Source of the DNA: JANQOH01 sp965243325
GTDB lineage: Bacteria > Pseudomonadota > Alphaproteobacteria > UBA7887
Direction: 5' to 3'
Length of the DNA: 64,000 nucleotides
Assembly: GCA_965243325.1 (NCBI GenBank)
Contig: CBDEUQ010000001.1
Coordinates: 124,001-188,000 of the forward strand
In this document: positions 52,201-60,990 of the stretch, piece after piece
How the letters are laid out: each line of letters starts with the position of its first letter
How positions within the stretch are numbered: position 1 is the stretch's first letter
The notes under the pieces: model-generated
The model's input: the letters and a program-made list of their open reading frames with translations, nothing else
Database searches by the model: none
Told to the model about the DNA's origin: nothing
Made by a program: the position numbers and the translations under genes

Positions 52201-52960
52201 TCAGGCCGCGAGTTCGGCAATGCGCCGCGCGGCGGGGACGGGCAAGCAGTCGCCGGCCAGTCCCAGGTCGCGCAAGATCGTCTGTGCTGCGTTGTAGCCC
52301 GGCAGACCGGTGATGTTGCCGCCCGGATGGGAGGACGATCCGCAGAGATACAGGCCCTCGACGCAAGTGCGGTAGTCGCCCGCGCCCTCGAACAGGGCGT
52401 AGGGCAGCTTCTCCCACATGAAAACGGTGTGCTTGCCGCCGGCGGACTGGCTGGCATCGAATTGCGTCGGGCAGGTGCCCCACATGACGGTCGGCGGGAC
52501 GGTTCCGGCCTCGTGATGGCGGACGATCCCGTCGAAGCCGTCGACGTGATCGAGGCCGAGAATGGTCATGAAGGGCCGGGCAAGTTTCGGGGTAGCGGGC
52601 CGCTGCGGCGTCGGCCGGCGGCGCATTGAGCGTCAGGTTGAGGGCGAAGAGCGGCGCCGGAAGGTTGTAGCGGAAGGCTGCCGCCTTGTCCCCCCAGGCG
52701 CCGGGCAGAGCCTCGGATTCAATCAGGTCGAGGAAGGTCTGCCGTGGATTGAGCGAGGAGGCGACCAGCAGGCGCGCGCGATAGCGGCATCCGTCTGCAG
52801 TTTCGACGCCGATTGCCCGGTCGCCGTCTATGAGTATCCGGGTTGCCTTGGCGCCGGCGGCGATTCGCCCGCCCGTGGCCGCGGCCGCCAGAGCCCTGCC
52901 GAGTGCGGCGCTGCCGCCGGCCCTCGGGGCTCCATTCGAGCAGGGCGCGGCGCTCGTCGG
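52201..52960 (-). pseudogene. Decayed phytoene-dehydrogenase-like FAD oxidoreductase (PYROXD2/CrtI-like)
   Basis: The last 120 residues are intact (52201 to about 52600): TVFMWEKLPYALFEGAGDY, then CVEGLYLCGSSSHPGGNITG and AAQTILRDL, the C-terminal FAD-binding end of CrtI-like amine oxidase-fold enzymes. Upstream, in other reverse frames up to about 52960, the pattern continues (ALGRALAAAATGGRIAAGAK, RILIDGDRAIGVETADG, NPRQTFLDLI), but frameshifts separate the parts and the N-terminal Rossmann motif is not found. Bases 52961-53246 hold no recognisable gene. Confidence 0.75.
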
Positions 52961-53246
52961 GCGGGATCGGCGGCGACGTGGCCTCCGGGATCAGGATGCG
53001 CTCGACGAGCGGGCCGGATTCGTCGGATAGGTGTCGAACAGCGACAGGAGCGTTTCCTGAGGCAAGGCCAGAACGAATTTCGGCACCTCGCCGACCTCGA
53101 CCGCGATTTACCGGATCAGCACGACCGCCAGATGGACGAGGACGATAACGGTCCAGCGCCAGAGCGTTTGCGGAGTCAGTCCCGGTCCCGCGCGGCGGCG
53201 CCTTCCGAATTATTTCCGCCCTGCCGGCGTCCGGGCCGAGCTTCTG

Positions 53247-54311
53247 TCAGGGCGCGAGCCATCTTTCCAGATTTTCCGCGACAAAGGAATCGTCGTTGAG
53301 ATGCGGGTAGGCCAGGCAGACCCGGTCGATCTCCTCAACTTGGCCGGGGCTGAGGGTCTCGTCGGCATCGAGGCACCAGATGCCTTGCAACAGGCCCTGC
53401 CGGCGCAGCACCATGTGCATTCCGGCGATGCAGCCGCGGAAATCGTTGGCGACGTCGAAGAAGGCGGCGTTGCAGTCGGTTATCTCGCCGGCGAGCGCCA
53501 GCAGGTCCCGGTCGACCCGGTCGTCGCCGAGCGCGGCATGGACCCGGTCCAACAGGGTCACGACCGACTTTACCCACACGCTCCAGTGGCCGAGCAGGCC
53601 GCCGGCAATGCGCAGGTCCACCGTTTCGTCGCCGCGCTTCAGGCGCCAGGGTGTCAGCAGGTCGAGCAGGATATTGTCGTCGTTGCCGGTGTAGAGGGCG
53701 ATCCGGTCCTCCGCGCCGGCCTCGGCAACCCCGCGCACGACGTCAAGCGTTCCGTAGCGGTCGAAGGGCGCGATCTTGATGCCGACGACACTGTCCAGTT
53801 CGGCGAAACGCCGCCAGAAGGAATAGGGCAGCGGTACGCCGCCGACCGCCGGCTGCAGATAGAAACCGACCAGCGGCATTTCTTTCCCGATCCGCCGGCA
53901 ATGGGCGATCAATTCGTCCTCGGATGCATTCCGGAATGCGGCGAGGCTGAGCAATACGGCGTGATAGCCCAGGCCTGCGGCGACCTGCGCCTCGGCGACG
54001 GCCTGTCCGGTGCGGCCGGCAACCCCGGCGGTCAGGAAAAGCGGTCCATCGGCCCAGTCGGCCGCGGTTTCCGCAGCCAGCCGCAACACCGGCTCGTACA
54101 GCCCGGCTTCGCGGATCGCAAACTGCGTCGTGTGCACGCCGACCGCCAGCCCGCCCGCGCCAGCGTCGACATAGTAGCGGCTCAGCGCCCGCTGCCGGGT
54201 CTCGTCCAACGTCCGGGCCGCGGTCAGCGCCAGGGGATGGGCCGGGATCACCGTGCCTTTTCGGAAGCGCGCCAGCGCCGCCTCCGGAATGTTCGCGACG
54301 GTCCGCTCCAT
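53247..54311 (-). CDS. Dihydrodipicolinate synthase/N-acetylneuraminate lyase-family aldolase
   Basis: A 354-residue (beta/alpha)8 barrel protein of the DapA/NanA family. The start matches the family (RFRKGTVIPAHPLALTAART, ALSRYYVDAGAGGLAVGVHT), the Tyr region VGFYLQPAVGG and the Schiff-base lysine in VVGIKIAP are visible, as is YTGNDDNILL. Members outside lysine synthesis cleave or dehydrate sugar acids; the neighbouring sugar-phosphate-isomerase remnant fits that role. ATG 54311 (MERTVANIPE) starts six bases after the preceding stop. Confidence 0.88.
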   Translation of the reverse strand: MERTVANIPEAALARFRKGTVIPAHPLALTAARTLDETRQRALSRYYVDAGAGGLAVGVHTTQFAIREAGLYEPVLRLAAETAADWADGPLFLTAGVAGRTGQAVAEAQVAAGLGYHAVLLSLAAFRNASEDELIAHCRRIGKEMPLVGFYLQPAVGGVPLPYSFWRRFAELDSVVGIKIAPFDRYGTLDVVRGVAEAGAEDRIALYTGNDDNILLDLLTPWRLKRGDETVDLRIAGGLLGHWSVWVKSVVTLLDRVHAALGDDRVDRDLLALAGEITDCNAAFFDVANDFRGCIAGMHMVLRRQGLLQGIWCLDADETLSPGQVEEIDRVCLAYPHLNDDSFVAENLERWLAP

Positions 54312-54316
54312 CGCCG

Positions 54317-54646
54317 TTACACCGCGCTCCGGTGGCGTTCGATGCAGGTCGCCAGCACGTCGTCCGGCTCCCGCCGCCACCAGTTGTCTTTCGAAAAAAT
54401 CTCAACCTCGAATGCGCCGTCGTAACCCGCATCCTCGACCCCACCGCGGATTTTCGGAATGTCGATGACGCCGTCGCCCAGGGAAGCCCACAGGTCGTTG
54501 GCCTTATTCGGAACGGGCGTATCCCTGCGTTCGGACAACTGCGCGAGAAGCCCGCTCTTTCCGGATCGTGGTGGACCGATCGGCAATACCAGCTTGCTGT
54601 TCAGGCTCGTGATGTCGTCGACCAAAATCTCAAGCTTTTCGATCAT
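54317..54646 (-). pseudogene. Chimeric ORF: BrxF N terminus fused to a sugar-phosphate isomerase C terminus
   Basis: The first 46 residues (MIEKLEILVDDITSLNSK, then GPPRSGKSGLLAQLSER) are the start of the BREX-3 P-loop protein BrxF. From about residue 52 the sequence changes to the end of a xylose-isomerase-like TIM barrel protein (LGDGVIDIPKIRGGVEDAGY, EVEIFSKDNWWRREPDDVL, TCIERHR). The isomerase end lies directly before the DHDPS-family gene, its probable former operon partner. The frame is open for 109 codons, but neither domain is complete, so a deletion or recombination has fused two genes. Confidence 0.75.
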
Positions 54647-54649
54647 GCT

Positions 54650-55117
54650 TCAGCCTTCCATCCTCGAAGCGGAGCCCGTGGACGGCGTGCGTGCAATCGG
54701 TTCGGCGGGGTTCGGCAACTCGATCCGTTGATCCTGGGCGCGTCGTGCGGCGGAAGCGGTGTCAAGGCCGAGCCCCGTAACCGCGTAGTAGAGCAAGGCC
54801 TTATGCGCGGCGACGGCGACGGCGTCGGTCTGGCGCCGATACCGCAGAAGGCGCGCGCCGAAGGTGTCATTCACGTGCTTGAACCGGAAGATCTTCGCGC
54901 ACTCCGCGTCGAGCGTTCCCTCGCCGATGAGGTTGTCGCCCCATCCGCCCGGCCCGAAGTGCCGGTTCAACCGGACATGCGGTGCGGGCCGGGATCGGCC
55001 TCCGGCAGGGGCGGCACTGACCTCGCGAGCGACATCGTCGGCCTGGATGGCGGGAAAGCTCCGCGAAGACCGCTCGTGCTTGGCGACGAGTTCTTCACGA
55101 AAAGCGAACACCTCCAT
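54650..55117 (-). pseudogene. 5' fragment of a BREX-3 helicase (BrxHII-like)
   Basis: From ATG 55117 the first 95-110 residues read MEVFAFREELVAKHERSSRS, later FGPGGWGDNLIGEGTLDAEC and AKIFRFKHVNDTFGARLL, the start of the large Lhr-like helicase of BREX-3 operons (full proteins exceed 1500 residues). The frame then loses the family pattern before Walker A and stops at 54650. The start overlaps the preceding fragment's stop (TGATG), the native pglX-brxHII junction. The last 40 residues are of unknown origin. Confidence 0.7.
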
Positions 55118-55300
55118 CAACTGTCCCCCGGCCGATGAGCGTTGGCTCTTGCTTCGATGGCGGCGCATCGCTCCATTGATGCACCGAACGGTTCGCTCCC
55201 GTCGAGAAGCATGCCGTCTGCCAGCATCCTCGCATAGTCGTCGGCGAGCACCTCCACAGCTACCAGCCGAACAAGATTTCTACACCACCAAGCGGGACAC
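55117..55300 (-). pseudogene. 3' fragment of a BREX methyltransferase gene (PglX-like C terminus)
   Basis: The reverse strand reads RNLVRLVAVEVLADDYARML, then ADGMLLDGSEPF and MERCAAIEARANA before a TGA at 55117-55119 that overlaps the brxHII start. This resembles the end of BREX-3 PglX proteins as I remember them; the methyltransferase domain is absent. About 60 residues are recognisable. Upstream sequence to 55420 does not continue it. Confidence 0.5.
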
Positions 55301-55420
55301 GATCCGCGCGCTGATCAAGCGCAAGCATACCGTAAGCGGCGCCGATGCAGCGTGTGACCCGATCGTGATCCCGCCCGGCACCGTTGCGTCGCGAGCGTCC
55401 GGCGTGACCGAACGTGGCGC

Positions 55421-55996
55421 TCAGGGCGCCGGCTGGGTGATCGAAAAGGCGCCTCGGATGTCGCCGACCTCGAATCCGCGCGCCCGGTCTTCCGGGTAGA
55501 GCGCGTCGAGGGCGGCGGCGACCTCCAGCGCGATCGCGGTGCCGTGGCAGACGGTGCACACCGCCTGCGTGCCGATGGCCTTCATGTAGCGGAAGGTTCG
55601 TTTGCCGCTGTGGACCACGAACTCGGCGCGGTCGATCCCGGCGGGGTCCTCGCCGGCGGCCTTGCGGGCCTCGAAGCCGCGCAGCACGGAGAGCTCCCAC
55701 GCATCGGGCGCGTTGGCGGGGTTGCGGAGCTTCAGGCTCGTGCGCCCGATGGTCCAGCCCCGATCCTCCGACGCCTCCGCGGCGATTGCCGGCGCGGCGA
55801 TCTCGCACACCTCGATCGCGGCGGTGGGTCCGCCGACGGCCATGGCCGACTTCAGCTGCTCCTGCAAGGCGCCGGCGAACGACTTGATGGCCTCCCGGCT
55901 GGCGTCGACACGCGCCGCCAGGTCGTCGTCGGCGAACGCCGCCGCGGCGCCGGTGAGAGCGATCGCCATGACGATCGCGGCGAGGGATTTATGCAC
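55421..55996 (-). CDS. Periplasmic Tll0287-like (DUF3365) haem-binding protein
   Basis: A 191-residue protein with a signal peptide (1-22, ending AFA). The DUF3365 pattern is present: VCEIAAPAIAAEASEDRGW, IGRTSLKLRNPANAPDAWE, and the single haem site TVCHG in QAVCTVCHGTAIA, then YPEDRARGFEVGDIRGAFS. Members are c-type haem sensors or redox proteins of the periplasm. It is transcribed toward the BREX relics and shares a direction with the FAD oxidoreductase 55 bases upstream. Confidence 0.88.
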   Translation of the reverse strand: MHKSLAAIVMAIALTGAAAAFADDDLAARVDASREAIKSFAGALQEQLKSAMAVGGPTAAIEVCEIAAPAIAAEASEDRGWTIGRTSLKLRNPANAPDAWELSVLRGFEARKAAGEDPAGIDRAEFVVHSGKRTFRYMKAIGTQAVCTVCHGTAIALEVAAALDALYPEDRARGFEVGDIRGAFSITQPAP

Positions 55997-56051
55997 GGCT
56001 CGGCTCCTGTCGGGATTTTCTTTGGCGTATCAAATCCGCCCGGCGGCGCGG

Positions 56052-57395
56052 TCAGCTCCAGGGGAACGGGCTGTTGCTCAGCGGGTGCAGTCTGCCCTCG
56101 GCGTAGCGGCTGAGGCGGAACGGCTCCAGCAGGGCCTGCTTCTCGCCGAGGATCTCGTCGGCGACGAGGTGCCCGGCGCCGATCATCTTGAAGCCGTGGT
56201 TGCTGTCGGCGACCACGTAGACGTTTTCGCAGAAGGTATCGAACACCGGGAAACTGTCCGGCGTGAAGCAGCCCAGGCCGCCGGAGGGTTCCTTCTTGAA
56301 CCTGCCGCTCAGGCCGGAAAAGCGGGCCTGACAGAACGCAAGGGCCGAGCACCACATGTGGGCGAATTCGGCGCCGACGACGAAGTCCGGCGACTCGGGG
56401 CCGTACGGGTCGACGGCGACGTCGTCCGCCGGGGTCTTGACCTCGTACGGCTTGCCGCCGCCCTGGACGCCGTTGAAATGGAAGTCCGGCTTGTAGTAGA
56501 TGCCCCACGGCTCCTCGGTGATGACCGACCCGTCGACATCGGAGCGGAGCGGAACGTCGGTATCGACGTGGATCACCGGCGGCATGCCGCCGTCGTTGAG
56601 CTGCTGCAGGTTGGGATCGACGCCGATGACCCCTTCCTCCAGACACCAGTAGCGCCACATCGGGACGCCGTCGTGCGTCGTGCCGTCGGCCCCCCTGATC
56701 GAAACCTCGCGCGGCAGTTCGAGCATGTCCCAGATCGTCTTGACCCAGGGGCCCGCCGCGACGACGACCTGGTCGCATTGGATCGTGCCCCGGTCGGTCA
56801 CGACCGCCGTCACCGCGCCGGACCGGTTGCCGCGTTCGAAACCGGTCACCGTCACGCCGGTGAGGATGCGGACGCCGCAGGCCTCGGCCTTGCCGGCGAG
56901 ACCGTAGATGGCGGCCGTATTGTTGGCGTAGCCGCCCTTCTTCTCGTGCAGGACCGAGGTGATGCCTTCGGCACGCCAGTCGTGCAAAAGGCCCTTCATG
57001 TAGGCCGCGCAGTCCCGTTTCCCCTCGATGAACTCGGAGGGGTAGCCGATCTCCTTCTGCTGCTCGTAGATGCCGGCGACATCATCGTGCATGGCCTCGT
57101 GGCTTGCCTGCATGTAGCCGACGGGGTGATAGCTGAAGGCCTGCGGATCGGACTCCCAGACCGAAACGCTGTGCGCCATCAACTCCCGCATCGCCGGCTG
57201 GAAGTAGTTGTTCCGCACCACGCCGCAGGCGATGCCGCTGGCGCCGGCAGCGATGGCGGTCTTGTCGAGTACGAGAATGTCGGCGCCGTCGCCCTTGCCG
57301 GCCGCCTGCAGGCGCTCCGCCAGCCGCCAGGCGGTCGACAGGCCATGGACCCCCGCGCCGACGACAGCGTAGCGGACGTGTGTGGGAAAGCTCAT
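56052..57395 (-). CDS. FAD-dependent amine/sarcosine oxidase-type oxidoreductase (DAO family)
   Basis: A 447-residue flavoenzyme. The dinucleotide-binding motif VGAGVHGLSTAWRL is at residues 12-25, the FAD segment GASGIACGVVRNNYF follows, VVVAAGPWVK is the mid strand and ADSNHGFKMIGAGHLVADEI closes the site. This is the architecture of sarcosine/dimethylglycine oxidase beta-type proteins. It is divergent from a GlxA-type AraC regulator 139 bases away and close to the glx/glnT operon, so oxidative demethylation or deamination of a methylated amine or amino acid is a fair guess. Confidence 0.88.
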   Translation of the reverse strand: MSFPTHVRYAVVGAGVHGLSTAWRLAERLQAAGKGDGADILVLDKTAIAAGASGIACGVVRNNYFQPAMRELMAHSVSVWESDPQAFSYHPVGYMQASHEAMHDDVAGIYEQQKEIGYPSEFIEGKRDCAAYMKGLLHDWRAEGITSVLHEKKGGYANNTAAIYGLAGKAEACGVRILTGVTVTGFERGNRSGAVTAVVTDRGTIQCDQVVVAAGPWVKTIWDMLELPREVSIRGADGTTHDGVPMWRYWCLEEGVIGVDPNLQQLNDGGMPPVIHVDTDVPLRSDVDGSVITEEPWGIYYKPDFHFNGVQGGGKPYEVKTPADDVAVDPYGPESPDFVVGAEFAHMWCSALAFCQARFSGLSGRFKKEPSGGLGCFTPDSFPVFDTFCENVYVVADSNHGFKMIGAGHLVADEILGEKQALLEPFRLSRYAEGRLHPLSNSPFPWS

Positions 57396-57534
57396 GGGCG
57401 TGCCTCGTCAGACCGGGTGGCGGTTGCGGAAACCGGCCCAGTCTGGCTTCTTCAAGTTCGCGAAAAAACAAACCGACGGACAGAAAAAGGCACTATCCTG
57501 ACGCACACGGGCTCGATATCGGGAGGCCACAGCG

Positions 57535-58554
57535 ATGGAGAAGCCGGTGTATGTGGACTTCGTCCTGGTGCCGGGTTTTTCGCTGCTCGCTCTTTCCTGC
57601 GCCGTGGACGCCCTGCGCGCCGCCAACCTGGTCCTCGGCCGACCGGCCTACGCGTGGCGTCTCGCCGCCGATCTCGACGACTCGGCCGCCGGAGACGGCG
57701 TCCCCTCGTCCAGCCTGATCCGGCTGCCCGCGGCGCCGCTGGAGCGCGGGTGCGCGGTTCCCGACCTGGTCGCCGTGGTCGGCGGCGAGCGGTCCCACCG
57801 CTACCGTTCGGCGGCACTGGCCGGATGGTTGACCCGGGCCGCGGGCCGGGGCGCGCGGATCGGGTCGATCTCCGACGGCGCCTTCCCGGTTGCCGCCGCC
57901 GGACTGTTCGACGGCTACCGCTCGACGATTCACTGGAAATGCCTGGACGCCTACAGGGAACAGTTTCCCGACCTCGATATCCGCACCTCCATCTTCGAGG
58001 TCGACCGCGCCCGGTTCAGTTGCGCCGGCGGAACTGCCAGCCTGGACCTCATGCTGACCTTCGTCATGGAGGCTCACGGCGCGGGGACCGCGTCATTGGT
58101 GGCGGAAAACTACGTTCACGACCGGATTCGGGAACCGGCGCAGGAGCAGCATGTGGCCGCCATCCGCATGGCCGGCGGGAACCGGCATGTCGCCGAAGCC
58201 ATCTTGCTCATGGAGCGACACTTGGAGGACCCGCTCCCCGTGGATCGGATCGCCGGGGCGGTCGGCGTGTCGGCTCGCCAGCTCTCCCGCCTGTTCCGTG
58301 GCCGGCTGCGGCGTCCCCCGGGGCGGTTCTATCTGGATCTGCGGATCGACCGCGCCGCCGGCCTGCTCCGCCAGACCGGCATGAGCGTTTCGGAGATTGC
58401 CGTCGGCTGCGGCTTCCAATCCGCATCCCACCTCGGCCGGCACCTCAAGCGCCGCCACGGCACCACGCCGGGGCGGTGGCGGCGGCAACCCTGGCCCGCC
58501 GTCGTGCGCCCTGCTAACGTCCCGGCCGCCAACGAAACGGGCGGCAAGTCGTGA
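57535..58554 (+). CDS. GlxA-family AraC-type transcriptional regulator (DJ-1/PfpI plus HTH)
   Basis: A 339-residue regulator. Residues 1-190 are the class I glutamine-amidotransferase/DJ-1-like domain (VDFVLVPGFSLLALSCAVDA; nucleophile region IGSISDGAFPVAAAGLF carries Asp rather than Cys, so it is probably a ligand sensor). The C-terminal AraC domain has two helix-turn-helix units (VDRIAGAVGVSARQLSRLF and VSEIAVGCGFQSASHLGRHL). GbdR/CdhR-type relatives control betaine, carnitine or choline catabolism. Its stop overlaps the next start as GTGA. It probably controls the divergent FAD enzyme and perhaps the glx genes. Confidence 0.92.
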   Translation: MEKPVYVDFVLVPGFSLLALSCAVDALRAANLVLGRPAYAWRLAADLDDSAAGDGVPSSSLIRLPAAPLERGCAVPDLVAVVGGERSHRYRSAALAGWLTRAAGRGARIGSISDGAFPVAAAGLFDGYRSTIHWKCLDAYREQFPDLDIRTSIFEVDRARFSCAGGTASLDLMLTFVMEAHGAGTASLVAENYVHDRIREPAQEQHVAAIRMAGGNRHVAEAILLMERHLEDPLPVDRIAGAVGVSARQLSRLFRGRLRRPPGRFYLDLRIDRAAGLLRQTGMSVSEIAVGCGFQSASHLGRHLKRRHGTTPGRWRRQPWPAVVRPANVPAANETGGKS

Positions 58555-59108
58555 CGCCGGAGATCCTGCGCCAACGGTTTCTCATCTGGCAATGCCGCGT
58601 CCGCCAGATCGCCATGCGTGAGGACGGCGGACGCCCTTCCGCCGGGATGCGGCCGCAAATTCTGTCGCCCGACGGCCGCACGCTCTCCGACGGCGTCGTC
58701 GTCTTGCTGGTCCGCAGCGATCCGGCGGAAAGCACGGACTTCTTTCGGTTCCAAGTAAAGCGGAACCACGACCCCAACGAGGTGTACCGGAAGGGCCTCG
58801 CCTTCCTGCAAGCCACCCATTACCACCGCGCCAGCCGGTTCTCGGACGAAATGACCGCGCTGTTTCTGCCCGAATCGCGGTTGGCGGCGCTGCTGGCGGG
58901 CCTTCGGACCTGCCGGTTGGAGTTCCGCCAGTTCGGCCAGTCCTTCCGCCTGCCCTGCGCCGCGCGCGAGATGGCACCCGACGAGCCGGCCTACCGGAGC
59001 ACGCTGTGGCACAACCGGCTGTTCAACACCCGGCTTTCCGACGACGTGAGGATTATCGGCTTCAAACCGGATTGGAAGGCGGCGGCGACGCTTCTGGAGG
59101 CGAACTGA
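58551..59108 (+). CDS. Conserved hypothetical protein coupled to the AraC regulator
   Basis: A 185-residue soluble protein, no signal or membrane segment. It starts at GTG 58551 inside the regulator stop. Recognisable stretches are RFLIWQCRVRQIAMREDGGR, VVLLVRSDPAESTDFFRFQV and TALFLPESRLAALLAG; the protein is alternating alpha/beta with many aromatic residues. I do not recognise a family. Coupling to the regulator and position beside the glx operon suggest a role in the same amine pathway. Confidence 0.7.
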   Translation: MTPEILRQRFLIWQCRVRQIAMREDGGRPSAGMRPQILSPDGRTLSDGVVVLLVRSDPAESTDFFRFQVKRNHDPNEVYRKGLAFLQATHYHRASRFSDEMTALFLPESRLAALLAGLRTCRLEFRQFGQSFRLPCAAREMAPDEPAYRSTLWHNRLFNTRLSDDVRIIGFKPDWKAAATLLEAN

Positions 59109-59138
59109 CCCCGCCGCCCAGTCCGCCCGCCGCCGGCG

Positions 59139-59549
59139 TCAGAATTTCCGATAGGCCTTGTACAGGTCGGCCAGCGGATGATCGGGCGACATCTGGAACT
59201 TGATCAGCATTTCGCGGGCGATCATGTCCCGGTCCTGCTGGTTGTCCGGCAATTCCATGTCGTCGGGAATCGCGACCCAGCCGTTGATGTTCCGGTCGAA
59301 CACCGCGGCCTGACCGTCGTCGTAGCCCATGTGGACATCTTCCAGCCAGTTCAGGTCGTCCCAGCCCATGAACTCGAGGTAATCCTTCAGGAACGGCGTC
59401 AGCCTGTCGTAGTCGGGCAGCAGGTTGACGTCGTAGCGATAGCCTATGTGCTGGCCGATGTCCTGTTCGCGTTCGCTATCGATGCCGCCACCCTTCAGGA
59501 AGTGGTCGACATCGTCGATCCGGGCGCCCTTGTATCCCGATCCCGGCAT
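59139..59549 (-). CDS. Conserved hypothetical protein at the end of the glx operon
   Basis: A 136-residue, strongly acidic protein (many Asp in YDVNLLPDYDRL, MGWDDLNWLEDVHMGYDDG). No signal, membrane segment or known motif. It follows glxD by 17 bases on the same strand, so it is almost certainly co-transcribed with glnT-glxB-glxC-glxD. Family not recognised; a small accessory or assembly subunit of the glutamate-synthase-like complex is a possibility. Confidence 0.75.
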   Translation of the reverse strand: MPGSGYKGARIDDVDHFLKGGGIDSEREQDIGQHIGYRYDVNLLPDYDRLTPFLKDYLEFMGWDDLNWLEDVHMGYDDGQAAVFDRNINGWVAIPDDMELPDNQQDRDMIAREMLIKFQMSPDHPLADLYKAYRKF

Positions 59550-59566
59550 CCTCTCCCCCTTTCCGT

Positions 59567-60943
59567 CTAGATGTGGTGGTAGTCCTGGACGCCGACCGTG
59601 AAGTCGGTGCCGGCGAGCGGAACCTGCGCGATCGCCGACGCTTCCATCGTCAGCGCGGCGAGATCTTCCGGCTCGAGACTGTGGATGTTGGTCTTGCCGC
59701 AGGCGCGGGCCATCATCTGCGCTTCCAGGGTCAGCGTGTGCAGGAAGTTGTAAACGCGTTCGGCCGCCTCGTCCGGGTCGAGCCGCTTCCGCAATTCCGG
59801 ATCCTGCGTCGCCACGCCGACCGGGCAGCGGCCGGTGTGACAGTGATAGCAGGCGCCGGCCGGGACCCCCATCTCGGATGGAAAATCGGCTTCCGGAATA
59901 TCCTTGTTGCAATTCAGCGCCATCATCGCCGAGTGGCCGATCGCGATCGCGTCGGCGCCCAGGGCGATCGCCTTGGCGACATCGCCGCCGTTGCGGATCC
60001 CCCCGGCATAGATCAGCGAAATGTCGCCCCGCTTGCCGAGGTCGTCGATGGCCCGGCGGGCCTGCCGGATCGCCGCCATGCCGGGTACGCCCGTGTCCTC
60101 GGTCGCCAGGTGCGGGCCGGCGCCGGTGCCGCCTTCCATGCCGTCGATGTAGATCGAGTCCGGGTCGCATTTCACCGCCATGCGGACATCGTCATAGACG
60201 CGGGCGGCGCCGAGCTTGAGTTGAATCGGGATCTGCCAGTCGGTCGCCTCGCGGATTTCGAGTATCTTCAGAGCCAGATCGTCGGGCCCCAGCCAGTCGG
60301 GATGGCGAGCCGGCGAGCGCTGGTCGATACCGGCCGGCAGCGAGCGCATCTCCGCGACCTGGTCGGTGACCTTCTGGCCCATCAGATGGCCGCCCAGGCC
60401 GACCTTGCACCCCTGGCCGATGAAGAATTCGCATCCGTCCGCGAGCAGGAGGTGGTGCGGATTGAAGCCGTAGCGCGACTGGATGCACTGGTAGAACCAC
60501 TTGGACGAGTATCGCCGCTCGTCCGGGATCATGCCGCCCTCGCCGGAACAGGTCGCGGTGCCGGCCATCGTGGCGCCGCGAGCAAGCGCGGTCTTCGCCT
60601 CGAAGGACAGCGCGCCGAAGCTCATGCCGGTGATGTAGATCGGGATGTCCAGGTCCAGCGGCCGCTTGGCGCGCGGCCCGATCATGGTCCTGGTCTCGCA
60701 CTTCTCGCGATAGCCCTCGATGACGAAACGCGTCAGCGTGCCCGGCAGGAAAGTCAGGTCGTCCCAATGCGGGATCTTCTTGAACAGCGAGAACCCGCGC
60801 ATCCGGTAACGGCCGAGTTCCGACTTCACATGGATGTCGTTGATGACTTCCCGGGTGAAGATCTGACTCCGGCCCAGGATATATTTTTCCTCGATTTCCA
60901 GATCGGGTCGGGCGGCGCCGCCCGGGTTCGGATCGTCCGGCAT
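59567..60943 (-). CDS. glxD: GlxD/MgsC-type glutamate-synthase-like FMN subunit
   Basis: A 458-residue protein equivalent to the FMN-binding synthase domain of glutamate synthase. FMN/2-oxoglutarate elements are ITGMSFGALSFEAK, DGMEGGTGAGP and LIYAGGIRNGGDVAKAIALG; the iron-sulfur loop is CYHCHTGRCPVGVATQD with three Cys. GltB-like enzymes split into three small proteins are the Glx system of rhizobia and N-methylglutamate synthase (Mgs). ATG 60943 follows the glxC stop by 47 bases. It probably uses glutamine or a gamma-glutamylamide as amino donor. Confidence 0.92.
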   Translation of the reverse strand: MPDDPNPGGAARPDLEIEEKYILGRSQIFTREVINDIHVKSELGRYRMRGFSLFKKIPHWDDLTFLPGTLTRFVIEGYREKCETRTMIGPRAKRPLDLDIPIYITGMSFGALSFEAKTALARGATMAGTATCSGEGGMIPDERRYSSKWFYQCIQSRYGFNPHHLLLADGCEFFIGQGCKVGLGGHLMGQKVTDQVAEMRSLPAGIDQRSPARHPDWLGPDDLALKILEIREATDWQIPIQLKLGAARVYDDVRMAVKCDPDSIYIDGMEGGTGAGPHLATEDTGVPGMAAIRQARRAIDDLGKRGDISLIYAGGIRNGGDVAKAIALGADAIAIGHSAMMALNCNKDIPEADFPSEMGVPAGACYHCHTGRCPVGVATQDPELRKRLDPDEAAERVYNFLHTLTLEAQMMARACGKTNIHSLEPEDLAALTMEASAIAQVPLAGTDFTVGVQDYHHI

Positions 60944-60990
60944 GTCGGTCTCTTCCCTAGTATCCCGCGGCGAGAGAAGGGAAGCGTGTC

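Noticed and set aside
55260..55420. A plus-strand peptide DFYTTKRDTIRALIKRKHTV before the DUF3365 gene
   Set aside because: It looks protein-like for about 35 residues, but no start, ribosome-binding site or family could be found, and it is not long enough to support a gene; it may be another relic.
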